DNA of 64,000 bases from Viridothelium virens (taxonomy: Eukaryota; Ascomycota; Dothideomycetes; Trypetheliales; Trypetheliaceae): positions 248,001 to 312,000 of the forward strand of contig ML991805.1 of NCBI GenBank assembly GCA_010094025.1. The letters are read 5' to 3'. Of the stretch, positions 1 to 12,490 are shown piece by piece. The number at the start of each line of letters is the position of its first letter. Positions within the stretch are counted from its first letter, which is position 1. A model generated the notes under the pieces. The model made no database searches and was not told where the DNA came from. It saw only the letters and a list, made by a program, of their open reading frames with translations. The position numbers were made by a program, and so were the translations under genes.

Positions 1-2093
1 TTGGAAAGCCTCCCCCTTCAAGGAAGACTCTGTCGACAATATCCTTTGCATTACCTCTACCCAGGCTGCGCGCTATCGCTCCGTCCTGTGTCAAACTGCT
101 TAAGATGTGATCCTCAATCCATAAACGAGTTAGTCTTGTCTCAGATGCCATAGTCCTACAAGACGCTCGAAGCTTTGAAGCAACCCATTCGCCAATAACC
201 ATAATGCCACGGATATCGCCTTCACCAGTGCTACTCCCAGCGCCACCGTCTTTGCGACTGCTCACACCCCAAGTAGCTTCACAAAGTCGACGAGCAGCAT
301 CGCCATCACAGGGTATACCCTCTTTCTCAAAGATTGACTGGGTACGAGAGATGATCATATTCAATGGCGGTTTGCGAACGTGGATAACTTCCGCAAGGCC
401 ACTTTGACGGATGGGACGGAGGGAAGCATGATAGACATCGTTACAGACGAGAATGATCGGTCTTTGTAGGTAGAAGTCGTCTCCTTTTCTCTTCCGTCTT
501 GGTGCGTTGGAGGCATTCGTTGTAGACTTTCTCTGGATATTTTTTTGATCAAGTTGGACGAGGTCAATTAGGGCTCTGATAAAGCCGCCCTCTCCACCAC
601 CTTCACTGTTACCTGTGACAACACCATCGACTTCATCCACAACAATGCACAAGGGTCGAACGGCCTTTTCAACCTTTCCATTGCTTGTCTTCGTGCTGAC
701 AGATCTGACATTCTCATTGCCAACCATAGTTTGGATACGATTCTTGACAACATGTTTGCTACGCTCATCGCTTGCGTTAATCTCTGATACTTCGTAGCCT
801 GCCTGCCGCGCGCAAACGTGAGCCAAAGTCGTCTTCCCAAGACCTGGCGGACCAGTAAGAAGAAGGATCTTGCGATGTGGATACTCGTCATCTTTATCTT
901 CACGTCCTTTCTTTGTCTGACTTTTGGGCCGGGTAGAGCCGGGGAAAACGATCGGATCCCAGGCTTTGAGCCATCGGAGGACAGATCGATGTGTTCGTTC
1001 GTCGCCAACGAGGTCAGTGAACTTTCGTGCTCGATACTTCTCAGTCCACATCAATGTCTTTTTTGTCTTTCCATTAGCAGAAACTGGTGTCTCGATGGAG
1101 ATGTGAGCCTGCTCCAGAGCAGCTGTTTCCTTCCGCGGTTCTGAACTTTCTCCTTCTTGATCAAGAAGCTCGTGTATGTTGATACCATAGTAACTCTTCC
1201 TTGCGTGACCCTCCACCGCACTTGATCGATCAGCAATAACTTGCTCGTATGCTCTTCTTGCTGCAGCATGCCGTTCCCCAATATACTTAGAGCGTCCAGA
1301 ACAAGTGCGAACTGTGATAGGCTTCCTTTGCCTCTGTGGAGTGTGGCTGCCTGGGGGAGAAGGTTCTGGGTTTACATTCCCTGCAGGTAATGCTAAAGTA
1401 GGAGAATCATCGTCTTGAGCTAGGATCGTTTGTTCTTCGCCTTCAAGCAAGATAGTCGAGTTTACCAATTTTTCTCCATTCTCGTCCAAGTGAGGTTGCC
1501 TTCTCTTCGCAAAAGCTGCCTTTACTTCAGCCAATTCAGATTCATCGTCAGAATCCTCACATACAAAACCAGCAACTGTGGTCTCTCTTTTGTTGCCATT
1601 GATGTCTGCCAGAGGATCCCTCCAAGAATCCAACCTCCTTTTCTTCCTTGGAGATTCTTGATTAGGTGACGACGTCGGAGGATAGGAGATAGGCGAAGAA
1701 GACATGAAAGGCATAACCGAGGATTCTGATAGCGAATCGCAATGATCTAAGCCTGGGCCTCTCACGGACGAGTTACGACGAGCATGGACCTTGACGGGCG
1801 TATCTATCGAAGTCTTCAGTGACTTTATCACGATTCTAGCCACTACTTGACGTACCAATCTGATGGTCTTCGTCACTTCGAAAAGTGTCTTGCAGGTCCC
1901 AGGATCTGTGCTGAATGACAATTCGTTTCTCGACCTTGTCGGCAGCCAATTCGCGGTGCTGCACGAGACCGGCCTCAATATCGTCAGAGAAGGTCTGGTT
2001 TAACCCGGTGAGCTCTGCACCCTCGAAATCGGAATGGAGATGAAGAGCAGGGTCAAAAGATGAGGGTAACGGCTGCGACGATGGCCAGCTCAT
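1..2093 (-). CDS. CTF18: Chromosome transmission fidelity protein 18, clamp-loader subunit (3' end cut off)
   Basis: About 680 residues are visible and the C-terminus lies beyond base 1. The start is the ATG at 2093; one 52-nt intron (1804-1855) was placed so that the phase closes. The protein has a disordered, basic N-terminus, a lead-in MWTEKYRARKFTDLVGDE, a Walker A GPPGLGKT, a Walker B IVVDEVDG and a sensor-1 ILVCND. This is the AAA+ order of Ctf18, the large subunit of the alternative RFC that loads PCNA with Ctf8 and Dcc1 for sister-chromatid cohesion and the replication checkpoint. An SEINASDERS motif follows Walker A, as in RFC-type ATPases. Elg1 and Rad24 are the alternatives, but the WPSSQPLPSSFDPAL opening and the long acidic linker fit fungal Ctf18 better. 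It diverges from the BTB gene across 654 bp. Confidence 0.92.
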
Positions 2094-2747
2094 CAGAGAT
2101 TAAACCTCATGTAGGATGTATTCCCGCACGCTGATGCGGTTGTAAGTGGGATTTGGCAGACGCGACACGACGCGACGAGGGCGTTGTCTTAGCGCGTGTG
2201 GCGCGTTACCTTCGTACCTACTCTTACTATCGATAAGGAGCACCCAGGAGAGCACGGGGCACCGAGGGGACGGCTGCACTGGCGACTGGATTGACATGTT
2301 GATCCCTGCTTCGAAGCGTCACCTCGCCCATCCGTGTCATCCCATTGCGCTCCCATCCGTGGCCTTTCAACCCATGTGCAGATTGGCCGCATGATTTGCG
2401 GTGCGTTGCATGCGCCCACTACGCCATACTTAAGCTCTACCATCCCGGCTTGACAACTCTTCTCCCGTGTACCTCTCCTCCATTCCAATGCTCCTCACAG
2501 CAATGCGCCCTCCTTTCCCTTGCTTCCGTATTTATGTATATACTGCTCATTCGCATCGCCGCGCATGGGACTTTGGCGGGACAGGCTGAGCTTTTACGCC
2601 AGAGACTTGTATGAAATCCCGTCCTGCTTGATATAGTCACTTCTGATCGACTTGCCCTACGTAGCGCATACGCGAATAACCGTCCAATCCTTGTACGAAT
2701 GGCCCCCGAAAACATCGCTGAAGCTTCTGCCAAATCTTTTGCCGAGT
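2094..2747. other. Divergent intergenic region, CTF18 / BTB gene
   Basis: This 654-bp region holds the start regions of both flanking genes. Short open frames on both strands overlap one another and resemble no family I know. I see no repeat or RNA gene. Confidence 0.5.
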
Positions 2748-4189
2748 ATGTACAATTCCATTGGCAATCCGTCGCGCCGCAGCACCTCTTGGGCCTACGG
2801 CACTCGTGAGCCGCGGCCGGTGTCAGATGATGATGTAAAAGGCTGGATGTTGATGAATCTTCGTCGCAAAAGGCTTCTATCAGGTCCTATGGTGAACATC
2901 TACGTCGGCAAGCAAAAGCGACATTGGGCCCTCCACCGAAATCTCCTTTGCCACACCTCCGAACACCTTGCTTCCGAACTCCTCACCGAAAAGTCGACTC
3001 CGGCTTTGGGTATATCTTCTAAGAAACGAACTCTCAATGGAAACATAGACGGACTCGCTACGGATGACGGCAATCTCGAGCTGCCCGACCTTGACCCTAC
3101 TGGCTTTGAGCTTTTTGTCAAGTGGCTGTATCAAGGTCGCATTGACGATGTGTCCACATTCTCGTCAGACCAACAAAAGTATGAGTACGCCGTAGCTTGC
3201 CATAAACTACACCTACTTTGCGAGCGCTTCGAAATGCCATACTTGAAAAATATAGCAATCGACCAATACCGCAAGGGCCTATCCGAGACAGGACTTGTCC
3301 CAGATGCCGAAGAGATCAGTCAAATATACCGTCAAAGTCCACCTAATAGCCATTTTCGAAAACTCATGATTAAGATTGCTGCACGACAGTTAATGGATCC
3401 AGAGAGTGACAAGGATGCTGAAACATATCGAATGTGCTTTCAAGACAGCCCAGACTTTGCTATCGAATTGTTCAATACAATCAAAGGCGAGTCGGGTGGC
3501 ATATTGTTTGATGATCCTACGGAAATAATTGATTGCGAGTACCATGACCATGACGGTGGAGTGAATTGTCACTTCAAGGGCAAAGCGAAAGTTCAAGGTA
3601 AATGATGTGTTCTGTTCCCGCTGAGATGATCAATGTTGCCCAGGTGAGCAACTACGGTTCCTCTGAAATACGAAGAGGCTCAAATCAAGTTGTCGCTTCA
3701 ATCTGCGTCAAGACTTTTGGACTGACTCGAATTCGTCTTAATACAGACTCATCAGCACAGACGGCGCTTCAAGGTCCCATCTATCTGGACAGTCCGGCCA
3801 AAATGCCACCTACAGAACGATCGCAGTCGTCTTCACGGCCCGCGCCCAACGGCCTCCCAAACATGAAAAAAGAGAGTCAAGGACCAGATTCCATGGAATC
3901 CAGTTTAGCCAATCTTCGTTCCAATGACTTGGCCAATAGTACTAATAATATTATGTCGAATTCAGTGCCTCACACAAATGGTGCAACTACTGCAAGTACC
4001 ACGAACTCTCGACCTCCTAAGCTGGGTCAGAAAAATAGCACAAGGGATTTGGCGGTATCTGATAGCACCAATCAAACATCCGGCAAACGATCACCACCCA
4101 AAATTAGAAGAAAGGCACCGACACCACAAGCTAGCGGACCTTGGAATCCTCCGAACATGTTCATGCTTCGCAAGGGCCTCCAAACATGA
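2748..4189 (+). CDS. BTB/POZ domain protein
   Basis: The model has two exons (2748-3597, 3747-4189) and 430 residues. The intron starts GTAAAT, carries a CTGACT branch-like site and ends AATACAG; phase 1 closes. Residues about 45-150 form a BTB fold: NIYVGKQKRHWALHRNLLC is the usual strand-helix start, and DLDPTGFELFVKWLYQGRI is the core. A helical stretch follows. The second exon encodes a Ser/Thr/Asn-rich, probably disordered tail. Fungal BTB proteins of this kind are mostly uncharacterised; adaptor function for Cul3 ligases is known for the fold but is not shown here. An alternative start is the ATG at 2700 joined through a 37-nt intron (2746-2782), which is also in phase. The 3' end could extend if another intron exists. 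Confidence 0.7.
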
Positions 4190-4806
4190 AGATGGGATTA
4201 CGATGACTGATGCGAGCATTCTTTTTCCTAAAGCGGTCTTTGAATTGGGCGTTCCTGGCATAATACGGAGGGTCGAAAGGAAGCAAAATATACCCATGGA
4301 TCAGGTCAGGCGTATGAGATGTGAGAATATCTGGTGATACTCAGTTGCATTGATCTGAGATGTGATTTGGCTAAAGTGGGCCTGCTACAACATTATCATG
4401 CTGTCATTACATCTCGTTTAAATTAGTATCAAATCAAATACAGAAGGTGTCCATGTACAATCCTAGCATGCGGAGAGAGTACAATTTAAATCCAGTTCCG
4501 TTTCTGATGTATCTCTCTATTTGATCTCAACCCAAGTCTCTGAGACTGTCACCGTGTAACGAACCCAGTTATTTCTGGGTAGCCCGGGTATGCTTATATC
4601 AGGTCGGGCCCCCTAAAATTGTATCTCCCAGACGCGTGAAACAAGACAATCCTACTCCTCAAAGCTCGCTATCTTTGCTCAGCTTCCCTGAATTTTGTCT
4701 TCAAATCCATTGCTCCACGAGGTAATACATAGATCCCCTCGGAATACTTTCCCAATATCGCCATCGCCATTGCACTCCGCCTGAGCACCACCTCCCAATC
4801 ACCATT
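4190..4806. other. Convergent 3' intergenic region
   Basis: This is 617 bp between two converging genes. It holds only the 3' untranslated sequence of both neighbours. A 137-aa frame (3924-4337) is an overlap of the BTB second exon and looks non-coding. Confidence 0.5.
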
Positions 4807-5780
4807 TCACAGCCGCAGCCTATCATATACTTCCCTCAGCACCTCCCTCCTCGTCCTCTGCATCTCCACACTCCCGCCGCCCCTATCAAGAAAATCCAAC
4901 ATCCGCTCCACATTAAGCTTCGCCCTCTCAAACAACGGTCCCATCGGCCCCTCTTCTCCATCCTCCCCTCCTCCTCCTTCCCCACCCCCCACACCCGCCC
5001 CATCCTCACCCTTCCCTCCCCGCTCCTGCTGACCCGCCAAAATATTCGCCATCATCAGCGCCTCCTCAAACGCCCGATGCCCAAAAACCCACCAAACCTC
5101 GGCCTCGCGCTCAAAAAACCGCCACAGATTCCAAAACGCGGCAATCGCCTCGATGGCAGCCTCGAGGGCGCCACGCACGCTACACGCGACGCCCGCGCCG
5201 CGGTTCTCATCCGCCTGCAACACCATCAGGCAGTGGAAGTAGTTGCTCGTGAGGAACAGGTTCTGGCGGACGGAGCGCGGGTCGCGGGCGTGCAGCTGGG
5301 CGAGCGCCGCGCTGTCGAGCATGGTGAGCCGGGCGGGGAAGGAGCGGTGCAGCGTGCGGAAGGAGGAGAGCAGGGACGCTTTGTGGCGGGGGGAGGAGGA
5401 GAGCGGGAGCGAGAGTGAGAGCGGGCTGCAGATGGTTTCTTGCACGAGTAGCGCGAGGCGCCACATGCTGCGGATGTAGGCGATGTCGGAGCGCGAGCTG
5501 GAGGGTGGCAGCGTGTGGTGTGGGGCGGGGGGCTGTGCGGGGAGGCTGGAGGGGGAGAGGGGAGAGCGGTTGGGGCCCTGGGCGGGGGTGGCGCAGACGG
5601 CGCTGATGGACATTTGGTTGAGGGTGCGGGGGCTGGGGATGGAGAGGGGAGGAGCGGTGCTAGGGGAGGTGAGTGCGGATGGGGAGCCGTTGGAGGGATG
5701 GTGGGAGTTTGGGTCGGATTGGTCTTCGGAGAGGGCTTCGACGGAGACGTCCGAGTGGGTGGCGGTCGGAGGGAGCTTGA
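4780..5780. other. C-to-G skew island 1
   Basis: The plus strand is strongly C-rich from about 4780 to 5180 and G-rich from about 5230 to 5780. The island lies in the last exon of the minus-strand regulator and begins slightly beyond its stop codon. Confidence 0.7.
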
Positions 5781-7133
5781 AGAGGACGGTGAGAAAGGTG
5801 TCTTGGAACATGACCGCTTGCCACAGCTTTCGGCGTTGCTGCTTTTCTGTCGGACTTGCGTGCGGGACGATGGCATCGGGATCGCGGTTGAGTCCCATGG
5901 CATACGCTTGTCGAAGAAGAATTCCTGCGAAAGCCCAAGCGTCTGAGGCGTGGTTGTCATTCATGAGGAAGTAAGCGATGAGAACCATGGCCTGAATCGT
6001 TTGCATGGTTGTCCGATTCATGTAAGAGGATATACTTAGAGCTTGATGTGCGGCGGAAACTAGGTGATGGGCGTCAGGACAGGCCATAAAGTTGGTAGAG
6101 ATACAAACCATAGAACTCTGATGTCTGAGATCGCTCCTTGTACGAATTAAGCTGCACAAATTGAGTGCCCATTGCATACATGACAAAATGCAAGGCGAGC
6201 ATCGATGCATCAGCCTGATACCTTGCCGGAAGCGGCAGGGACCAGAAGCTCTCGTAATCGGCATAGAACGACTGTCGGTCCAGCATTGGGTAGACGGGGT
6301 CGACGCATGTAAAGTATCGTTCAGTCAGGATGTCGGCCTGATCTTTGCTGGGCAACACGCCCACCACCTCGGGCAGGCCACCTTGACATGTCCAATAGTT
6401 CGCGAACGGGTGCTCTGCGCCGATTCCAAAAACATTCGAAGGCGTTGATTTGACGTATGGAGCATTCGAGAGGAGGAAAGGAGATGATCCAGTTGAGGCA
6501 TGAGAGAAGCTTCGCCGTCGAAAGATTTTCGAGTCCTGTATGTGCTGGGACTTGGCTAAGTTAACTTTCTGCGCTTGGCCAGGCGTATATTCAATTCAAG
6601 GTTTAGACTCGGGCGAACAGATGAGATTTGATGTCATTATTCTGAGACAAACTGTATAAAAAATCCACGCTAACAAATCCATCCGCAATCAATCGAGAGT
6701 ATCCTGAAGGACTTACCGTTGGTGAGGTTGCAACTCCGCTTCCCACACTACCACCAGTCCTCACTCGCTTCGGAGGCCGATTGATGTAACGTGCATTCCC
6801 TATCACACCGTGGTCTGCGGATGCGATGAGGTTCGCGGCCTGTGAGTAATGACATTCGCTCTGGCGTTTGATGCATGCCAGGCATATCGGCCTGCCACGG
6901 TCGCACTAGTACAGTCATTTAGGTGGAGACGGATGGGGGGAGCGGGCGACAACGATGATTACCTTGGTTTTACGCTCCACGCACTGATTGCAGGACAGAG
7001 TAGGCTTGTTTCTCTTTTGCTTGGGTTTTCGCGGGACGACTTCCTGGATGCTTCTGGGGGTTGTGGGAGACCCGGTCAGGCCCGAGGGAGAGGTTTGGCC
7101 ACTGTCAACACCAGCGCTAGAGGCTGGCTGCAT
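4807..7133 (-). CDS. Zn(II)2Cys6 transcription factor
   Basis: Four exons (7133-6963, 6905-6717, 6535-6109, 6059-4807) give 679 residues with closed phases. The start is the ATG at 7133; the longer open frame upstream begins with a TTG. The zinc cluster uses Cys 48, 51, 58, 65, 68 and 75 in C-x2-C-x6-C-x6-C-x2-C-x6-C spacing. Intron 1 (6906-6962) falls exactly between residues 57 and 58, before the third cysteine. The middle region (PSKDQADILTERYFTCVDPVYPMLD onwards, broken here for length) is the start of a fungal-specific transcription-factor domain (PF04082 type). The C-terminus carries a Gly/Glu-rich run. It diverges from another zinc-cluster gene at 7805, so the two may be co-regulated. 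The target is unknown. Confidence 0.88.
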
Positions 7134-7804
7134 TTCGGGATGCAATCCGTCAGGCAAGTGATACAGCAAATTGCCGGGAATAAGATGGAGATGAGTGCAA
7201 AAAAACTAAAATCCTGGCGGATCCAGATGAGGCTCTGCCATAGTGACGACGCTTGTCCGTTTTGGGATAGACTCTTCGCCAGGTATGAGCATTTTCCTCT
7301 TCAGTTCTTCAGCAGTAGAAGCTTCTCTAGCCTCCTCACGTTCGATCTCTCCTATCTCATTGCCTTCGGACCGAACCCTCTACCTTCAAGCACTTGTCCT
7401 GCATATTGCTGAGGAGATGCATGTGGAGATGCTCGGTTATGTGCAGACGCCCACTTTGATTGGCCAATGCTGGAGCAGAGTCATCCTGGCCTGGCTAAGC
7501 CACCAAAGTCTTGCGACACACAGCGACTCAGCCTCCCCAGTCCATCCCTAACTAAACCTCCTCTAAAAAGGAGAGGGCCTGAAAAAGAGACCGATTGAGA
7601 TGTTGCTCTCCATCTTAGCGGTGAACTAAGTGGTACGTCATGAAGTAGATGTCTCCATGGTTTGTGATAACAGGCATAAGCTGAGGCGCTGCGGATTCAT
7701 GTAAATCTACGGAGTACAAAAGAACCTTCTTCGCATCACCAAAAATATCCCAGCTCCTACCTACATTCCTTCCGCGCTGGATTCTCGCATGAAATCATCT
7801 GAAG
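7134..7804. other. Divergent promoter between two zinc-cluster regulators
   Basis: This is 671 bp between the two start codons. Small frames here have no protein-like composition. The shared region is the natural place for a joint switch, but I could not single out an operator. Confidence 0.5.
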
Positions 7805-9630
7805 ATGTCAACCGGTGTCATCAGACGAAGTAAAGGCTGCCTGACTTGCCGTAAAAGACGAATACGTTGCGGTATGTGTTCTCCAGGACTGGTTCAAACA
7901 ATACTACCCAACATTCGGTCCTAAATAGGCAGACAGATCAAAAGCATCCTGTTTGCGAGCGGTGTACGAAGCGCCGTGTTCCCTGCGTGTATGGTGAGGG
8001 ACCAACGAAGTTCGTCGATGAACGCCCGAGACTGGAAGCCAAAGCCGCAGCTATCCAGCTCGAACATTCTCCTCAATCGTTAGAAAAGCTTCATTCTGAA
8101 CCCGTGATTATCTTTAAAAGCCCCAGTCCTCTATCTTTACCGGATCAACTTCCCCTCGGCGGGCAAGAGGAGCAAATCTATCTATCGTTTCTGAATTACA
8201 AGCCCATATTGGGGCCCAATCACCAAAGCAACACTCTTATTTATGGTTCGCACAATCCAGTCTCCTCCTTTTCAAACGACAGTGCCGTTCTGCTCTCAGT
8301 TCAGACTCTTGCTGCGGCTTATTACGGCCGCATTCATCACCAAGACAGAATCACCCATCGGGCACGACAGCTTTACGGTAGAGCATTGGAAAGCCTTTCT
8401 CGTGAAATAGCCGACTCGGACTCTCACTCTAACGCGCAGCTTCTTTCGTCTATCGTAGCCTTGACTCTTTACGAGATGCTTACTTTTCAAGCTGCAACTG
8501 GTTGGGTACAACATGCCGGTGGTCTTGCTCGGCTGCTAGAGGTCCGAGTTCGAAACAATATTTCTGCGTGTTCTTTACTAAAATGAACTAGGTTTTGGGG
8601 CCAAAATATGTACAAAAAGGGCATGGAAAGCTAATTTATGAATTCGCCAGGAGCACGATTGTATGCCAGAAGAATCCCAACTTTTTTTGAATGGAAAGCT
8701 GACCTTCATTGAAGATATGGCAGTGTCTTATCTCCAGGCAACCATGCTTTCTTGAACGCGAGGAATGGAAAACAGTGCCATATGAGTTCGAGCCTCAGAC
8801 AGCCAGCTCCTACTTTCACCTTTCTAACGTAATGTAAGGACCGTGTATCCGTCTCGTTAAGAAAATGACTGACTTTGATTCATAGGGCTTCCCTGCCGCG
8901 AATAGTCATGGAGACAGAAGAACTTATCCGGCTAAGAGGCACGAAAGAGTACATCAGTACGCTCGAACGCCTCCGTCACGAAGTTCCTGAGACTCTCCAA
9001 AAGCTATATATCTGGAGATGGCATTGGGAAGCCGATTATGGGGACTGCGTCTATTCCATTCTGCCAAGTGGAAATATCACCCAAGCTTACGACGACGACG
9101 GTCATCCGCTATTCGATTCCTTGATCTGGTATTCCAACCTCGATCGCGCCAATGACATCGTATATTACAACACAGCTCTCATACTCTTCAGATACGTGCA
9201 CGCAGAGCTCTCTATTCCCGAACGCCCTGCTCCTCCCTTACCAACTGGCCTTTTTCCCAGGCAACCGACGACATCTAGCGTACTTTTCTTACCTGGTCAA
9301 GCCAAAACTAATCAAGACTGCTCACAGGAGATTTGCCGGTCTATAGATTACCACCTTCTTCCGCTCCATGGCGGACCTGGCACACTCAACGTCCTGGGTC
9401 CATGTAGGTTTGCATGGACAGGACTCGTACCGGGATCGAACGTAGCGCGTTGGCTGGAAGGCGTGTGTCAAGAAATCGCCGACAACTCTGGATTTGAGAT
9501 GGGTCGTTACATGACCGCAAGTCGGAGTTTCCTGCTTCGTCATTTCGCAGTTCCCACTAATCCGACCCTGCGTATTCCGGATACAGCTTCTGTCAGGGAG
9601 GCAAGACCAATCGTACCCATCTGGAAATGA
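7805..9630 (+). CDS. Zn(II)2Cys6 transcription factor
   Basis: Five exons (7805-7871, 7937-8547, 8592-8660, 8715-8833, 8886-9630) encode 536 residues; the phase closes at every junction. The first exon encodes only 22 codons and ends just after the third cysteine of the zinc cluster (Cys 12, 15, 22, then 29, 32, 39 in exon 2). The body has a fungal-specific factor layout (SIVALTLYEMLTFQ; HAGGLARLLEVR; PCFLEREEWKTVPYEF) like the DUF3468/PF11951 group of regulators. The junction near 8548 uses a weak GTTCGA donor and is the least certain. It is divergent from the regulator at 7133. No target can be inferred. Confidence 0.82.
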
Positions 9631-9705
9631 AAGGAATCTATTCGTTCGATAAACGGTACATTACAGGGTATTTGGCAACTTCTTCCATCACTAGCTTTTG
9701 CGCGA

Positions 9706-10859
9706 TCATTTTATATCCATCGCCCGCGTAACGCAACCGGGCTCGATCTTTTCCAACTTCTCGCAGAGCTGCTTCCACACTTTGTCTTGCAGCTCTTTCG
9801 ACCTCAGGTTTTCTGATCCGGCCAACCAGTCCCTGGCACGTGCCATTGGGTTAGCAGCCGCTCAAATGATGGGACTCCTATCAGTTGGGGATGTCAGATG
9901 ACTCACTCCTTTATCTCACAGTCTGTGAGAAATTTGCCATGGCCTTCTTCCCCTACAACTGCAGCATGAAGAAGTGTACGACTTCCCTGTTCTGCTGTGC
10001 GTGCCACAAGGAGCCGCATGATCTCGATTTGAAGCCACACCCAAAATGGGGAGTTACGATTGAGCTGCGTCTTACAGATACCTGGGCTGAGAGAATTGAT
10101 GATGACACCCGATTGAGGTAAAGGAAGGTCAGCAGCCATGGCACGGACACCAAGGAGCTCAATGAGCTTGGAGACAGGATACCTAGAGCCAGTGCAAGAT
10201 CAGTATCGGTATGAAGCTATGGACACCGTTCCAAAAAGCAAGGGAAGGCTCGAAGAGGCAGTGGCTAACCGATCTCGCATCGTCATCTCATTCTTCGTAT
10301 TCAATGCTTCAAACACATCCTCCTCCTTTCCCTCCGCAAACTGAGCCACAACACCTCTCCCACTTGACACGATTGTCATTCGTGGCACGATTCCCCACTT
10401 CGCCTTTTGCGCCCTCAATTTTGGTAACAACAGCATCGCCAACAAAAACGTCGAAATCACATTCACAGTGATCGTCGTTTCGTTCCCTTCGGCCTCCGTC
10501 CAAACGCCCATCGCCACGCCCGCATTCTGGACCACCGCATCGACCCTCTCGAGCTCTTCTACCCTCTTCGCAAATGCTCGCACCGAATCGTATGAAGTGA
10601 GGTCGAGCTGCCAGACTTCGGCGACCCCTTTGCGTCCCGTCGAGGCTTCGATGGACTTGACGGCAGCCTCGCCTTTGGAGAGGGAGCGGCTGGCAAGGAT
10701 GACGTGCGAGGCGCCGAGCCGGACGAAGTGACGGGCGCATTCGAGGCCGAGTCCAGTGTTGGCGCCTGTGACGATGTAGGTCTGGCCGCCGCAGTCTTGG
10801 GGGACGATGGGGAGATTTTCGAACTGGGCTTTGATGATCTGTCCGAGTGTCATAGGCAT
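9706..10859 (-). CDS. Short-chain dehydrogenase/reductase (retinol-dehydrogenase-like)
   Basis: Three exons (10859-10270, 10182-9907, 9832-9706) give 330 residues. It has the classical SDR parts: TGANTGLG cofactor motif near residue 30, QLDLTSYDSVR acidic strand, QNAGVA in place of NNAG, and YPVSK at 198-202 carrying the catalytic Tyr and Lys. The Tyr codon lies immediately after the first splice junction, which supports that junction. The last intron has a GCTAAC branch site. The sequence resembles the fungal WW-oxidoreductase/retinol-dehydrogenase-like subgroup that uses NADP(H); the substrate is unknown. It converges with the regulator at 9630 (75 bp between stops). Confidence 0.88.
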
Positions 10860-10860
10860 G
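10310..10860. other. C-to-G skew island 2
   Basis: The plus strand is C-rich at about 10310-10590 and G-rich at about 10600-10860, inside exon 1 of the minus-strand dehydrogenase. Confidence 0.55.
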
Positions 10861-11526
10861 GCTATGGCTTCGAAATGGAGCCTTTAGGGATCGGGCGCGG
10901 AAATCAAGATTTATGTAACTAAAAAGATGGAAGAATTTGATGTGAGGAAGGTTTAGCTTGGTGGAATGCGATTGAGCTGGCAACGCGAAGACACCTTGAC
11001 TGAGTTCATCGCAAAGAAATGTCGGATTTTATAAAGCTTAGATGGAGCTCTTAGCCCATTTCCGTGCCACCAGCTTGCAGGCTCCTATATTCCATAAGTA
11101 CCTATGAAATCATACGTAGCCATCAGGGATTTCAAAGTTGCACTGCCATAGCGGCACCCAATCTCAGACTGCTCGCAGAGTTTCTCCCGTTCGGGCCTAG
11201 TGCAATCTGGATTTGGGCATCTTCAACCTACTTTATGCAGAGGATGCAAGCGCAGACCTTCAACAAGGAGTATCGTGCAGACCAACCAGTCTGCAGAAGC
11301 TTGGCTATCGCCGTTAAATCCGTAACAGCCGAGACAGGGAATGAGGAGAGTTGGTGGTTGTTCGACAGCGTCACAGCGTCAGTAAGTCCTTTCCCACACC
11401 AGCCAACCAATAGAGGGACAATTTAAAGATTTCCCTTATTTCAAGTTGAGGAACGTTGCAACGATGATCACTGAAGGGATTTTCCGGAGATTCTTGATTG
11501 AAATGTGATTGCCCTGCCTTATTACT
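10860..11526. other. Intergenic region, dehydrogenase promoter and niiA 3' side
   Basis: This is 667 bp with no gene I can support. It must hold the dehydrogenase promoter and the niiA 3' end. Confidence 0.5.
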
Positions 11527-12490
11527 CTACCAGTCCATACCTACACTCCCTCTCTCGCCTCCCGCCAAAATCTCCATCGCCTTCCCATCCGCCCCTCTTC
11601 CCCCCTCGAGGTGACTAACCCCCACCCCCTTTCTCCCCTTCATCCTCGACCGCTCCAACCTTCGATCCAACTCCTTATACGGTGCCTCCGTCTCATCGGC
11701 CCTCACCCGCCACCGCTCCGTCCCCAGCAACGCATCCAGCTCCTCCACTGGCGGCAACTTCACATACACCCAGCCATCCTCCCTGTCCTCCGCCTCAAAC
11801 GTCGCAACACTAACCTCTGCATCATTTCCACACGCTCCCGGGTTCTTCCCGCCCAGCGCATAGTTGCGCTTATGCAACGGACACGACACCCAGAGCTTCC
11901 GCTCTTGCCCCCCCTCCTCCTTGCCCTCCTTTTCCCCTTCTCCCCTGCCCCCCTCACCATCAGCAGCAGAACCAGCCAAATCATCCCCAATCAGCCCATC
12001 GCTGAGCACAAACGCCCGCTTGTGCGGACACATCTGCTGCGTCGCGTAGTAGCGCCCGCGCACCAGGAACACCGCCAGCTGCGTGTCGCCGCGCTGCACC
12101 GCGACCGAGGCGCCCGTCGCGGCCGGCACGAGCTTCGACGCTGGCACCAGCGGCTGCCAGGTTAGCGAGGTCCAGCGGTGCGACTTGAAGTCGTAGGTGG
12201 CGCTTTCTTTGGGCCAGTAGGCGGGGCGGGTTTGGCCGCGTTCGGTGATGGGTTCGATGGTTTCGAGGGACGGGGGAGCAGGGGCTGGGGCGGAGATCGG
12301 GGGTGGGAGATTGTTCGTAGTGGTGGTGTCGCTCGGGGGTGGATTGCTGGAATCGATGGCTGCGGCGGGAGTGCCGCTGAATAGTTGGGCGGATGTTCGG
12401 GTGCTGTCGTTGTTCACGAAGGCTTCGAAGTTTTTGCGGCGTTCGGGGTTGCGGATGACTTCGGTCCACTCGCAGAAGTAGGAACCGACA
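11510..12490. other. C-to-G skew island 3
   Basis: The plus strand is C-rich from about 11515 to 11990 and G-rich from about 12060 to 12490, within the last exon of niiA (minus strand). The Gly/Glu-rich Rieske insert lies inside it. Confidence 0.65.

Noticed and set aside
5207-5974. Long open frames on both strands (up to 244 aa) over the regulator's last exon
   Set aside because: They are shadows caused by the high GC of skew island 1, which removes stop codons. Their content is Pro/Ala/Arg or Gly runs without domain pattern, while the regulator frame has family motifs and closes in phase.
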